This document shows, one piece after another, positions 16,798 through 25,498 of a DNA stretch of 64,000 bases (position 1 is the stretch's first letter; each line of letters begins with the position of its first letter). The translations under genes were made by a program, and so were the position numbers. A model generated the notes under the pieces. That model searched no databases, was not told where the DNA came from, and was given only the letters and a program-made list of their open reading frames with translations. Source of the DNA: Desulfovibrionaceae bacterium UBA3823 (GTDB lineage Bacteria > Desulfobacterota > Desulfovibrionia > Desulfovibrionales > Desulfovibrionaceae); NCBI GenBank assembly GCA_002369295.1, contig DFDR01000034.1, positions 9,853 to 73,852 of the forward strand, in the 5' to 3' direction.

Positions 16798-19700
16798 CCT
16801 CTCCGAATGGGCGATCCACCACCGCCCGCTCATGCTCTTCTTCATGATCTTCGTGGCGCTGGCGGGCTTGCGAGCCTACTTCGCGCTGGGACAGGACGAG
16901 GATCCGCCCTTCACCATCAAGGCCATGGTGGTCCAAGCCTACCTTCCCGGCGCCGACATCGAAGAAACCCGCAAGCAGCTCACGGACCGCATCGAGCGCA
17001 AGCTGCAGGAAACGCCCCGCCTCGACTACCTCAAGAGCTACACCAAGCCCGGCGAAAGCACCATCTTCGTCTACCTGCAGGACTCGACGCCCAAGGGCGA
17101 GGTGCCCGACATCTGGTACCAGGTGCGCAAAAAGGTGGCTGACATACGCCACGCCCTGCCGGAGGAGACCGTCGGCCCCTTCTTCAACGACGAGTTCGGC
17201 GACACCTACGGCATCATCTACGGCTTCACGGCAGACGGCTTCACGCACAGGGAGCTTCGGGACTACGTGGAGAACATCCGCACCGAGGTTCTGCGCATCA
17301 GGAGCGTCGGCAAGGTGGAACTTCTGGGGCTGCAGGAGGAAAAGCTCTACGTGGAGTGCTCGCCCCGCATCCTCGCCAAGTTCGGCGTCAGCCAGCAGGA
17401 GGTGATGGAGGCCGTGAAGCGGCAGAACGCCCTCATGCCGGGCGGCACCATGCAGACGGAGCGCGAGCGCATCCTCGTCGAGAGCACGGGCCGCATCCTC
17501 ACGGCAGAGGAGCTTGCCGACGTCACCATCTACGCCGCAGGCGGCAAAAAGATACGCCTCGGCGACATCGCCCATGTCTACCGAGGCTACGACGATCCGC
17601 CCTCCCCCCTCTTCCGAGTCAACGGCAAAGACGCCATCGGCCTTGCCGTCAACATGGCGAAGGGCGGCAACATCCTCCAGCTGCAGGGCGAGCTGGAGGC
17701 GCTCATGACACGCCTCGTCCAGGAGCTCCCCGCCGGCATCGAAGCCCGTCTCGTGGCCAACCAGCCCGAAGTGGTGCGCGATGCGGTCTCCGAGTTCACG
17801 GAAGCCCTCTTTGAAGCCGTGGCCATCGTCCTCGGCATAAGCTTCCTCAGCCTCGGCATGCGGGCCGGCACTGTGGTCGCCTTCTCCATCCCCTTTGTGC
17901 TGGCCTTCGTCTTCCTTGGCATGCAGTTCTTCGGCATCGACCTGCAGCGCGTGTCCCTGGGCGCCCTCATCATCTCCCTTGGCCTGCTGGTGGACGATGC
18001 CATGATCACCGTGGAGAGCATGGTGAGCCGGCTCGAGCATGGCTGGGACAAGGAGAGCGCCGCCACCTACGCCTATACCAACACGGCCTTCCCCATGCTG
18101 ACGGGAACGCTCGTCACCATCATCGGCTTCATCCCCATCGGCATGTCCAAGAGCATGGCCGGCGAATACTGCTTTTCCCTCTTCGCCGTCGTTGCCATGG
18201 CCCTCGTGGTCTCCTGGTTCGTGGCCGTGCTTTTCGCCCCTGCCATCGGCATGCGGGTCCTGAGCGAGCGCATGCAGGCCGCGCACAAGGGACCCGGCCG
18301 CGGCGCCAGGGCCTTCCACGCCATGCTGCTCTGGTGCATGCGGCACAGCAGGACAACGGTCATCGGCACCATTGTGCTCTTTGCCCTCTCCGTGAAGGCC
18401 TTCACCTGGCTTCCCCAGCAGTTTTTCCCGCACTCGACCAGGCCCGAAGTGCTCGTGGACATGACGCTGGCCCAGAACGCTTCCATCTTCGACGCAGACC
18501 GCGTCTCCAGGCGCGTGGACCAGATTCTGGCCGAAGACAGGGACGTGGACCACTGGTCCTCCTACGTGGGCCAGGGCGCCATCCGCTTCTACCTGCCCCT
18601 TGACCAGCAGCTGGCCAACGACTTCTTCGCCCAGACCGTCATCGTCACCAAGGGCGACGAGGAGCGCGAGCGCGTCATCGCAAGGCTCAACGAACGCCTC
18701 GGCCGGGAATTCCCGGAAGCGGTGTGCCGGGTGTCCACGCTGGAGCTGGGGCCGCCCGTGGGCTGGCCCGTGCAGTTCAGGCTCACCGGTCCCGATGCGG
18801 ACAAGGTCCAGGAGTACGCACGCACGGCGGCGGACATCGTGCGCCGGGATGCCGACATCTCCCAAACCTGCTTCGACTGGGGCGAAAAGCAGCGCAAGCT
18901 CGTGCTCAAGATCCGTCAGGAGGAGGCACGGCGCCTCGGTCTGTCGAGCTCGGCCGCGGCCCAGCTCGCCTATGCAGCCGTCACCGGCGCTTCCGTCACC
19001 AAGGTGCGCGACGACATCTACCTTGTCGATGTCGTCTTCCGCGCAGACAAGGACACCCGGACCAGCATCGAAGCCGTGCGCAACCTGGACATCCAGCTCA
19101 AGGACGGCACCTCCGTGCCGATGAGCGTCATCGCGGAGGCTGCCTACGTGCAGGACTACCCGCTGGTGTGGTCGCGCGACCGCAGGCCCACCGTCACCAT
19201 CAAGTCACAGGTGCTGCCCGGCGTCCTCGGCGAGGTTGCGGCCGCCCGCATCGGGAAGAAGCTTGCGGACTACGCCAGGACCCTCCCGCAGGGCTACCGC
19301 ATCGACCCTGCCGGCAGCACTGAGGAGAGCGCCAAGTCCTCGGCCTCGGTCATGGCCACCATTCCCTACATGATCATGCTCATGCTCGTTGTCCTCATGA
19401 TCCAGCTGCAGGACTTCAGGCACCTCTTCCTCGTCGTCGCGGTCGCGCCGGCAGGCCTCATCGGCGTGGTGCTGGGGCTCGGCATCTCGGGCAATCCCAT
19501 GGGCTTCGTGGCGCTGCTCGGCATCGTGGCGCTCATCGGCATGATCATCCGCAACTCGGTCATTCTCGTGCACCAGATAGGCGTCGAGAAGAAGCCTGGC
19601 GTCTCCGAATGGGACGCCCTGGTGGAGGCGGCCACCGTGCGCTGCAGGCCCATCATGCTCACGGCCGTGGCCGCCATGCTCGGCATGCTCCCCATCGCAC

Positions 19701-19930
19701 CCACCGTCTTCTGGGGCCCCATGGCCAATGCCATCATGGGCGGGCTCGCCGTGGCAACGGTACTCACGCTCCTCTTCCTGCCCGCCCTCTACGTGTGGTG
19801 GTTCGGGCTCAAGGAGGAGCACGGCGAAGGCTCCGGCGACGGAAGCGGCGGGGAGCCCCCGGCTGAACCGGCTCCCCGTCCCGGCGACGCCTCAGCCAAG
19901 GATAGGAACGGGCTCCTGCCGGAAATCTAG
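16784..19930 (+). CDS. RND family efflux transporter permease (AcrB/HAE type)
   Basis: A 1048-residue proton-driven efflux pump, a normal length for RND permeases. It has a first membrane helix near residues 15-32 with the typical GQDEDPPFTIKAM after it, two large periplasmic loops, and membrane groups at about 340-540 and 860-1020. The essential acidic pair is visible in the fourth helix as GLLVDDAMI (about residues 402-410). The divergent N-terminus resembles the heavier VexF/cation-type subgroup of drug pumps rather than metal CusA, but substrate cannot be read from sequence. It overlaps the adaptor gene by 14 bases, forming a two-gene operon that ends in a hairpin at 19946-19986. Confidence 0.92.
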   Translation: MGRINLSEWAIHHRPLMLFFMIFVALAGLRAYFALGQDEDPPFTIKAMVVQAYLPGADIEETRKQLTDRIERKLQETPRLDYLKSYTKPGESTIFVYLQDSTPKGEVPDIWYQVRKKVADIRHALPEETVGPFFNDEFGDTYGIIYGFTADGFTHRELRDYVENIRTEVLRIRSVGKVELLGLQEEKLYVECSPRILAKFGVSQQEVMEAVKRQNALMPGGTMQTERERILVESTGRILTAEELADVTIYAAGGKKIRLGDIAHVYRGYDDPPSPLFRVNGKDAIGLAVNMAKGGNILQLQGELEALMTRLVQELPAGIEARLVANQPEVVRDAVSEFTEALFEAVAIVLGISFLSLGMRAGTVVAFSIPFVLAFVFLGMQFFGIDLQRVSLGALIISLGLLVDDAMITVESMVSRLEHGWDKESAATYAYTNTAFPMLTGTLVTIIGFIPIGMSKSMAGEYCFSLFAVVAMALVVSWFVAVLFAPAIGMRVLSERMQAAHKGPGRGARAFHAMLLWCMRHSRTTVIGTIVLFALSVKAFTWLPQQFFPHSTRPEVLVDMTLAQNASIFDADRVSRRVDQILAEDRDVDHWSSYVGQGAIRFYLPLDQQLANDFFAQTVIVTKGDEERERVIARLNERLGREFPEAVCRVSTLELGPPVGWPVQFRLTGPDADKVQEYARTAADIVRRDADISQTCFDWGEKQRKLVLKIRQEEARRLGLSSSAAAQLAYAAVTGASVTKVRDDIYLVDVVFRADKDTRTSIEAVRNLDIQLKDGTSVPMSVIAEAAYVQDYPLVWSRDRRPTVTIKSQVLPGVLGEVAAARIGKKLADYARTLPQGYRIDPAGSTEESAKSSASVMATIPYMIMLMLVVLMIQLQDFRHLFLVVAVAPAGLIGVVLGLGISGNPMGFVALLGIVALIGMIIRNSVILVHQIGVEKKPGVSEWDALVEAATVRCRPIMLTAVAAMLGMLPIAPTVFWGPMANAIMGGLAVATVLTLLFLPALYVWWFGLKEEHGEGSGDGSGGEPPAEPAPRPGDASAKDRNGLLPEI

Positions 19931-19945
19931 CGGGCAGAAGCAGAC

Positions 19946-19986
19946 GGAGCGGCAGGCTGAAGGATCTTCCCTCCGCCTGCCGCTCC
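19946..19986. terminator. Convergent hairpin after the RND pump
   Basis: A perfect 12-bp inverted repeat (19946-19957 with 19975-19986) around a 17-base loop, between the pump and the convergent small gene at 20034. There is no T run; it may end transcription from either side. Confidence 0.5.
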
Positions 19987-20033
19987 GGCAGAAAAGCTGA
20001 TCCGCCCCAGAGTCTGGGACGGCGCAGGACGCG

Positions 20034-20252
20034 CTAGCGCTTGGCGCCCAGCTGGCCGTTGGCGACGATGAGCTCGCCGAGCTTCTTCCAGCCAATGTCG
20101 TAGCCTTCGGCGGCGCCTCTGGGGAACCACTCAACGGCACCCTTGGAAATCTGGAGCTCGCCTATCTTCTCGCCGTCTTCACGAACAACGAATTTCACGT
20201 CAGCGCTGCTCAGAGGAAGGGCAGGTGCATCCATAAAGACTTCAAAAGCCAT
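20034..20252 (-). CDS. Small conserved protein of unknown function
   Basis: A 72-residue cytoplasmic protein with no signal peptide or membrane segment. The pattern runs VKFVVREDGEKIGELQIS, then KGAVEWFPRG and a GWKKLGELI segment, alternating strand-strand-helix. The type is familiar as a small stand-alone conserved protein in many proteobacteria, often followed by a helix ending in a W-x-K-(L/F) motif. The start ATG at 20252 has AAGGAGA upstream. It stands alone between two transcription units. Function is not known. Confidence 0.65.
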   Translation of the reverse strand: MAFEVFMDAPALPLSSADVKFVVREDGEKIGELQISKGAVEWFPRGAAEGYDIGWKKLGELIVANGQLGAKR

Positions 20253-20405
20253 GGCAGTCTCCTTGAGTTAGAGATGGGTAGGGACGAATGCTCTTTCAGA
20301 ATACACAGGGAAGTTCCGGCAGTCTAACTTTTTTATAGCCTGCCTGCACGGTTCAGGTCCGGAGACGGCAGCCACCCCAGGCTCCCCGGCATCGCACAAG
20401 GCGCC

Positions 20406-20431
20406 GGCGCGCCGGCAAAAACCGGCGCACC
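20406..20431 (-). terminator. Hairpin downstream of alkylsulfatase
   Basis: A 10-bp stem with one G-T pair (20406-20415 with 20422-20431) and a 6-base loop, about 30 bases past the stop of the sulfatase on the minus strand. No T run follows. Confidence 0.4.
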
Positions 20432-20462
20432 GAGACGCCTTGAAGATCTTGAAGAACAATTC

Positions 20463-22466
20463 CTAGGGCTCAACGAGATTGAAGGTGAGAGAGAACTTGT
20501 CGAACAGGGCAGCGAAGCTGGCAAGCTTGGCCTCGTCCGAAATCTTGAGTCCCTTTTCCTTCGCCTTGTCCAGGGGAAGGACGCCCTCGAGCACGCCCTG
20601 CACCAGCGGCAAGGATCCTTCGAGGGTGACGCCTGCATCAGCGGACGCGCCGTCCTTGGCCTTCGCTGCGTGCAGCACGCTGTTGGCAAGCTCCAGCACC
20701 CAGGTACCTTCCTCGCCGAGCTTCAGCAGCACGCGGTCGTTCCTGCCCTCCGCGCGGGCGCTGTCGAGGCGGATGCCGAGCCAGCCGAAGTAGAGGTCTG
20801 CCGGCATGCCGGCACGGCCCGCCGCGCCGCCGACAGGTGCCTTGGCAGTCGCCCCCATGGTGCGCAGATCCATGGCGCCGGAGAGGTAGAAGTTGCGCCA
20901 CGGGCCACTTTCGGCCTGGTAGCCGAGCTGCTCCAGGGCGTCGGCCTCGAGCAGCCGGGCCTCCTTGTTGGAGGGATCGGCGAAGACGACATGGTCGAGC
21001 ACCTGAGCCACCCAGCGGTACTCGCCTCTGGCCATGTCCTCGCGGGCCCGCTTGATGACGTTCTTGGCGCCGCCCATGTACTCGACGTACTTCTTTGCCG
21101 AGGCTTCGGGGGTGAGGACGTGCAGATGGGCGGGATTGCCGTCGAACCAGCCGAGGTAGAAGTTGTACACGGCCTTGACGTTGTGGTTCAGGGAGCCGTA
21201 GTAGCCGCGCAGGGCGAAGAACTTGGCCAACTCCTTCGGGAGCCTGAACTCCTCGGCTATCTCGATCATGGTCTTGCCCTGGTTGGCGAGATGGAGGACC
21301 TGATCGTTGATGTAGCGGTAGAGATCGCTCGTCATGTGCAGCATCTTGTTGACCCGCTCGCTGCCCCAGACGGGCCAGTGGTGCATGCCGTACATGACTT
21401 CGGCCTCGGCGCCGAAGGCGGCTATGGTCTTGTCGATGCTGCGGCTCCAGCTCAGGGGATCGCGCAGCTTGGCACCCCTGAGGGTGTAGAGGTTGTGCAT
21501 GGTGTGGCAGCAGTTCTCCGCGCAAGTCAGGGCCTTGAGCGCAGGAATGTACCAGTGCATCTCCGCCGGCGCTTCGGTGTTGGGGGCCAGCAGGAAGACG
21601 AAGTCGAGGCCGTCCATGCTGACGGTCTGGCCGTCCTTCTCAATGACGATGGTGGGCGGGATGATGCCGGTGGTGCCGAGGGAGTTCATGATGCCGAGAC
21701 CCGTGCCCACGTGGCCCTTGGGGCCGGGCTTGAGGTAGTCGCCGTACATGTAGTGCGCGCGGCGGCCCATGGCGACGCCGGCATTGACGTTCTCCGACAT
21801 GGCGGCCTGCATGAAGCCTTCGGGCGCCACGATCTGGACCTTGCCCGCCTTGACGTCCTCGGGCGAGACGATGCCCTTGACGCCGCCGTAGTGGTCGATG
21901 TGGCTGTGCGAGTAGATGACGTACTTGACGGGCTTCTTGGGACGGTGGGCGTAGTAGAGGTCGAGGGCGGCCTTGGCGCACTCCTCGGAAATGAGGGGGT
22001 CGGCGACGATGAGGCCGGTGTCGCCCTCAATGACGGTCAGGTTGGATATGTCGGCGCCCCTGACCTGGTAGATGCGGTCCGTTACCTTGAAGAGGCCGGA
22101 CTTCATGTTGAGCTTGTACTGGCGCCACAGGCTGGGATTGACGGTGGCGGGCGCCTGGGAAGCGCTCGTCATGTCCTTGCCCTGCTTGTCGAAGTCCCAG
22201 GCAGCCAAGTCCCAGACCACCTTGCCATTCTTGTCGACGACCTTGCCTCCGTTCAGGAGGGGCGCGATGAAGCCGCGCTCGGCATCGGCAAAGTCGTCCT
22301 GTGGCCCGAAGTCGAGCACGGCGGTCTCCTGCCGGTTCTTCTCCATGCTTGCCTTGGTCGCATCCTTCATGGAAGCGTCCCTGCCAAACTGCGGAGTCGC
22401 GGCCACGGCCTGACCCGCCAGCATGAGCCCTGCGCACAGCAGGGCCAGTTTGCTGAATGTATGCAC
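20463..22466 (-). CDS. SdsA/BDS1-type alkyl sulfatase, exported
   Basis: A 667-residue periplasmic enzyme of the metallo-beta-lactamase-fold alkylsulfatase family, which hydrolyses primary alkyl sulfates such as SDS to alcohol and sulfate. It has a signal peptide (cleavage after AVA, about residue 23). The zinc motif SHSHIDHYGG is at about residues 185-194, the second metal region runs through ENVNAG and LAPNTEAPAEMH, and the alpha-helical dimerisation domain and C-terminal SCP2-like domain follow, as in SdsA1. Length matches the family. In a sulfate reducer the released sulfate could be respired (inference). The upstream leader lies inside a MITE-like element. Confidence 0.9.
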   Translation of the reverse strand: MHTFSKLALLCAGLMLAGQAVAATPQFGRDASMKDATKASMEKNRQETAVLDFGPQDDFADAERGFIAPLLNGGKVVDKNGKVVWDLAAWDFDKQGKDMTSASQAPATVNPSLWRQYKLNMKSGLFKVTDRIYQVRGADISNLTVIEGDTGLIVADPLISEECAKAALDLYYAHRPKKPVKYVIYSHSHIDHYGGVKGIVSPEDVKAGKVQIVAPEGFMQAAMSENVNAGVAMGRRAHYMYGDYLKPGPKGHVGTGLGIMNSLGTTGIIPPTIVIEKDGQTVSMDGLDFVFLLAPNTEAPAEMHWYIPALKALTCAENCCHTMHNLYTLRGAKLRDPLSWSRSIDKTIAAFGAEAEVMYGMHHWPVWGSERVNKMLHMTSDLYRYINDQVLHLANQGKTMIEIAEEFRLPKELAKFFALRGYYGSLNHNVKAVYNFYLGWFDGNPAHLHVLTPEASAKKYVEYMGGAKNVIKRAREDMARGEYRWVAQVLDHVVFADPSNKEARLLEADALEQLGYQAESGPWRNFYLSGAMDLRTMGATAKAPVGGAAGRAGMPADLYFGWLGIRLDSARAEGRNDRVLLKLGEEGTWVLELANSVLHAAKAKDGASADAGVTLEGSLPLVQGVLEGVLPLDKAKEKGLKISDEAKLASFAALFDKFSLTFNLVEP

Positions 22467-22490
22467 TCGTATACCTCCCAGCGCTGGATC

Positions 22491-22597
22491 CTAGGGATAC
22501 GCTGATTAATTCAGCATCGGCTCAACAACCCTTCGATAATTCAATGGGTTAGTTCGGCCTTGTCGCTGAAAGATGCCTTTAATCAGCGCTTCCCTAG
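22491..22597. mobile_element. 99-bp MITE-like element with CTAG duplications
   Basis: Terminal inverted repeats of 15 bases (22495-22509 and 22579-22593) match at 13 of 15 positions and are flanked by CTAG on both sides (22491-22494 and 22594-22597), giving a 99-base core with no coding capacity. A 4-bp CTAG-type target duplication is typical of IS5-group elements. Inner arms AACCC/GGGTT allow the core to fold further. The right CTAG contains the TAG stop codon of the protease gene, and the left end lies 24 bases from the sulfatase start. Confidence 0.65.
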
Positions 22598-24822
22598 TCC
22601 AGCACTTCTGTTGTGATTTTGCCGTGCTTGACCTCAAAGTGGACAACCTGGGACGTGGCGCTCTCCTGCTTGAGATTCGTCATTTCAAACAGAAACATGA
22701 ACTTGCCGTCGCCCATGTCCTCGTCCTTGATATTGACCTTGTCGCCGAGGATGAACTCGTCCACGGGCACTTCCTCGAAGTCGTCGTCCTTTTCGATGCT
22801 CGTCTTCTGCAGAAGGGTCTGGACTCGGTCGCCCTTCTTCAGCTGGAGAAGGGCGCGCTCGACCAGCACGCCATTCTGTTCGGACGCGGGACGCACGCCG
22901 ATGATTTCATAGGCCGATTTGTCAAAGTCGTAGTCGACGACAAGGTTGCAGCGCTTGCCGTTGAGCAGAATGGGCACCATGTAGCGGTTGACGTGCTTGC
23001 CCTCCTCGGTGATCTCCATAAAGACAAGATGGCCATTGAGCGCGGGCCACACGTTGCGGAAATTGTCCTTGAACACGCCCTTTTCCCAGTCGGCATCCAT
23101 GTCGGCGTCCGAGCCGAGATACAGGATGATGTCTTTCTTTTCGTCGTAGTAGCAGAGGCGGAAGTGGACGCTCTCCAGCTTCTGGGCGATGTCGGCGCCA
23201 AGATCGAGCACGGCGTCGCCGTCGTCGTTGACGCTGACCTCGAAGTCCTCAAGCTTGTCCATGTCCAGAATTTCGGTCGGCTTGACGTTGAACCCGGAAA
23301 GCAATGTGGCGATGCGCTCGATGGAAGCGCCTCCGCCTTCGGGAGCAACGCGAGCCAGGAGGGTGCCGACGGCGCCGGCCGCGGCTGCCACGCCCCCGTC
23401 TCCGGCGGAACCAGCCCGACCAAGGATGACGCCGAGGGAGCCGGCCGCGGCTGTCACGCCCCCGTCATGGCTGGAGGACGGTGCCGGGGCAATGACAGGC
23501 ACCTGCGGCACAAAGGGAGTCTGGCCGCCCGAAGGCCCCTGCGGGGCGGGCGTGGCCGGCTGGGCGACGGCGCCTTCCTGCGGGCTTTCCTGCTCCTTCT
23601 CGTAATGGGATATCTCCTCCACTATGCCCTCAAGACGCCGTATCACCGTCTCCTCGTTGAGATAGCCCAGCTTCAGGCCGGCCATCAGCAGAAAAGGCGT
23701 CACGACCCCAGACTCCATCATGGCGTTGAACTTGGATCGGCTCGTGTCGTAGGGATAGTAGCAGGAAAGGCCTGAAGGATTTCTGGATCTGCCGTGCACC
23801 TTGTAGACAACGGCCCTGTCCAGCTGCTCAAGGAACGGACCGGTGAATTCCGGCAGGTGCTCCTTCATCTTGGAGTAGAAGGTCCCCATATCGACCATGT
23901 TCGAATAGCCTTCGGACTTGGAGTTGACATAGTTCTCCGCTTGCTTGGCCAGGCGGGCATAGGTTTGTGCAAAGTTCTCGTGGTCCACTGCGTAGGCAAC
24001 GGCCTCCATGCCGAGCATGTGGTAGAACACCTTCAGGTCGGAAATTTTGCTGAGATCGACAAGCGACAGCGTTGCGTCCCGGTCCGTTTCGTATTCCCTG
24101 CAGCCATCCATGAAGCCGTCGCAGAGCATCCTGCCGCACTCCTGCGCATCGGCCGGCGCTTTGTTGCGCATGGCGTCAAAAAGGTGATCGTAGCCCCAGC
24201 CGTTGCCGGGCTCCGTGTTCTCCGAGGCCACCAGATACTTGGCGAAGGGCTCCATGGCACAGGCCGTGTCGAAGGTGGCCATGAGGCAAGCATCGAAGCC
24301 AACGATGTCGAAAGGCTTCTTCGATGGCTTTGCGCCGAAGACCGAGGCGAAGGTCTCGCGCATCTCCTTCAGGCTCATGCTGGCATCGCCGTAGAGCTCG
24401 TCGTTGAACATGCCAAGCGCGCTGCCTCCGCCATGATCCCACATGATGAGCACCTGATGGTCAGCCGGATAGTTCTGCGTGCAGAACTTGACGAAGGAGG
24501 CAAGCGTCTCCTTCGCTGCCATGCTGGCCTTCGGCAGGCTCTCCAGCAGCTTCATCTTTCCGTTCTCGATCTTCCAGCGCTGCAGCTTGTTGTGCTGGAC
24601 GCCCGGGAACTTCCACTTTTTCGCGCCGCCAGTCTCCACGATGAAGGTCACGTTGGATGGCATAGCGGTCTCCGTAATCTCTTTGAGATCCCGCGAAGCC
24701 ACGCCGTGCTTCGACTCCAGATCGCTTCCGCACAGATAAAAATAGATGGCCCAGGTCTCAGCGCAGGCAGGCGCAGGGAGCGCAAGGAGCGCAAGAATCA
24801 GCAGGCAGAGCAGACGTTTCAC
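22594..24822 (-). CDS. Secreted clostripain-family (C11) cysteine protease
   Basis: A 742-residue exported protein. After a signal peptide (cleavage after PACA, about residue 21) comes a C11 peptidase domain with the catalytic His in IMWDHGGG (about residue 128) and the catalytic Cys in GFDACLMA (about residue 177). A spacer rich in Pro/Gln/Gly (about 440-530), including a tandem 22-residue repeat, leads to a C-terminal beta-rich domain of about 230 residues. Clostripain-like enzymes cut after arginine or lysine and often self-activate. Start: GTG at 24822 is chosen since it begins the signal peptide and has a G-rich ribosome site; upstream ATGs give no signal peptide. The stop codon lies in the CTAG flank of the MITE-like element. 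Confidence 0.85.
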   Translation of the reverse strand: MKRLLCLLILALLALPAPACAETWAIYFYLCGSDLESKHGVASRDLKEITETAMPSNVTFIVETGGAKKWKFPGVQHNKLQRWKIENGKMKLLESLPKASMAAKETLASFVKFCTQNYPADHQVLIMWDHGGGSALGMFNDELYGDASMSLKEMRETFASVFGAKPSKKPFDIVGFDACLMATFDTACAMEPFAKYLVASENTEPGNGWGYDHLFDAMRNKAPADAQECGRMLCDGFMDGCREYETDRDATLSLVDLSKISDLKVFYHMLGMEAVAYAVDHENFAQTYARLAKQAENYVNSKSEGYSNMVDMGTFYSKMKEHLPEFTGPFLEQLDRAVVYKVHGRSRNPSGLSCYYPYDTSRSKFNAMMESGVVTPFLLMAGLKLGYLNEETVIRRLEGIVEEISHYEKEQESPQEGAVAQPATPAPQGPSGGQTPFVPQVPVIAPAPSSSHDGGVTAAAGSLGVILGRAGSAGDGGVAAAAGAVGTLLARVAPEGGGASIERIATLLSGFNVKPTEILDMDKLEDFEVSVNDDGDAVLDLGADIAQKLESVHFRLCYYDEKKDIILYLGSDADMDADWEKGVFKDNFRNVWPALNGHLVFMEITEEGKHVNRYMVPILLNGKRCNLVVDYDFDKSAYEIIGVRPASEQNGVLVERALLQLKKGDRVQTLLQKTSIEKDDDFEEVPVDEFILGDKVNIKDEDMGDGKFMFLFEMTNLKQESATSQVVHFEVKHGKITTEVLD
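23358..23470. repeat. Tandem 66-bp repeat inside clostripain-family gene
   Basis: Two copies of a 66-base unit (common core CCGGCCGCGGCTG at 23375 and 23441) encode DGGV-x-AAAG-x-x-G-x-x-LxR twice in the linker between the protease domain and the C-terminal domain. Confidence 0.7.
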
Positions 24823-25051
24823 GTACCCCCCCCTTGAGGTCGCCCCCGGCAGCGCGGTGAGCTGCGCCGGTGGCAGGATGAACAGGCGCACTGTATATGC
24901 TTCCGGGATACTCTTCATCCCCCAAGAGGGTGAATTTCGCCCCAAGCCGGGCTCTTTCCGGCAGTTTGCCCTCATTTTGCGCGCCTACCGTTTGACCCCG
25001 GCCTATGGTTGCGGGATAGTGGCGCAGACGCCACGACACGGGAGGAGAGCC

Positions 25052-25498
25052 ATGGCAGCATTCTGGACACGGCGCACAGGAGCGCTTGCGGTCGCCATAG
25101 CCCTCTTGTGCCTTGCCGAAGGAGCCGCCTACGAGCTCTTCGGCAGGCCGGCCCGCCCTTCGGCAAGCTACGAGAAGCTCAGCGTGGAGGAAGCCTGGGC
25201 GTACATCAGGGACACGCCGTCCCTGCTCATTGTCGATGTGCGCACCTCCCACGAATTCAAGGACAGGCACCTGCGCGGCTCCGTCAACGCGCCGCTTTTT
25301 GCGCTTGCCAGGCTGGCGCCGAAGCTTCCTTCCGGACGGCCCGTCCTCGTCGTCTCCCTGCAGGGTGTGCGCTCCATACAAGCCTGCAAGGTGATCAGGC
25401 GCCTGCGTCCCGACATCAAGGACGTCGCCTACGTCGAAGGGCAGATTATGCCGATTTTTCAGCCCCGTCCTGCTCGTAGAACTTCCGCTGCTCGCTGA
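25052..25498 (+). CDS. Membrane-anchored rhodanese-like protein lacking the catalytic Cys
   Basis: A 148-residue protein with an N-terminal membrane anchor or signal (about residues 9-27) followed by a single rhodanese domain: VDVRTSHEFKDRHLRGSVNAP about residues 66-86 is the CH2A-type motif. The active-site loop, normally C-x-x-G-x-R-S, reads SLQGVRS, so the sulfur-carrying Cys is replaced by Ser and sulfurtransfer is unlikely. The ATG at 25052 follows GGGAGGAGAG. The last 53 bases overlap the convergent LuxR-type gene. It may bind rather than transfer sulfur, or act as a scaffold (inference). Confidence 0.7.
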   Translation: MAAFWTRRTGALAVAIALLCLAEGAAYELFGRPARPSASYEKLSVEEAWAYIRDTPSLLIVDVRTSHEFKDRHLRGSVNAPLFALARLAPKLPSGRPVLVVSLQGVRSIQACKVIRRLRPDIKDVAYVEGQIMPIFQPRPARRTSAAR

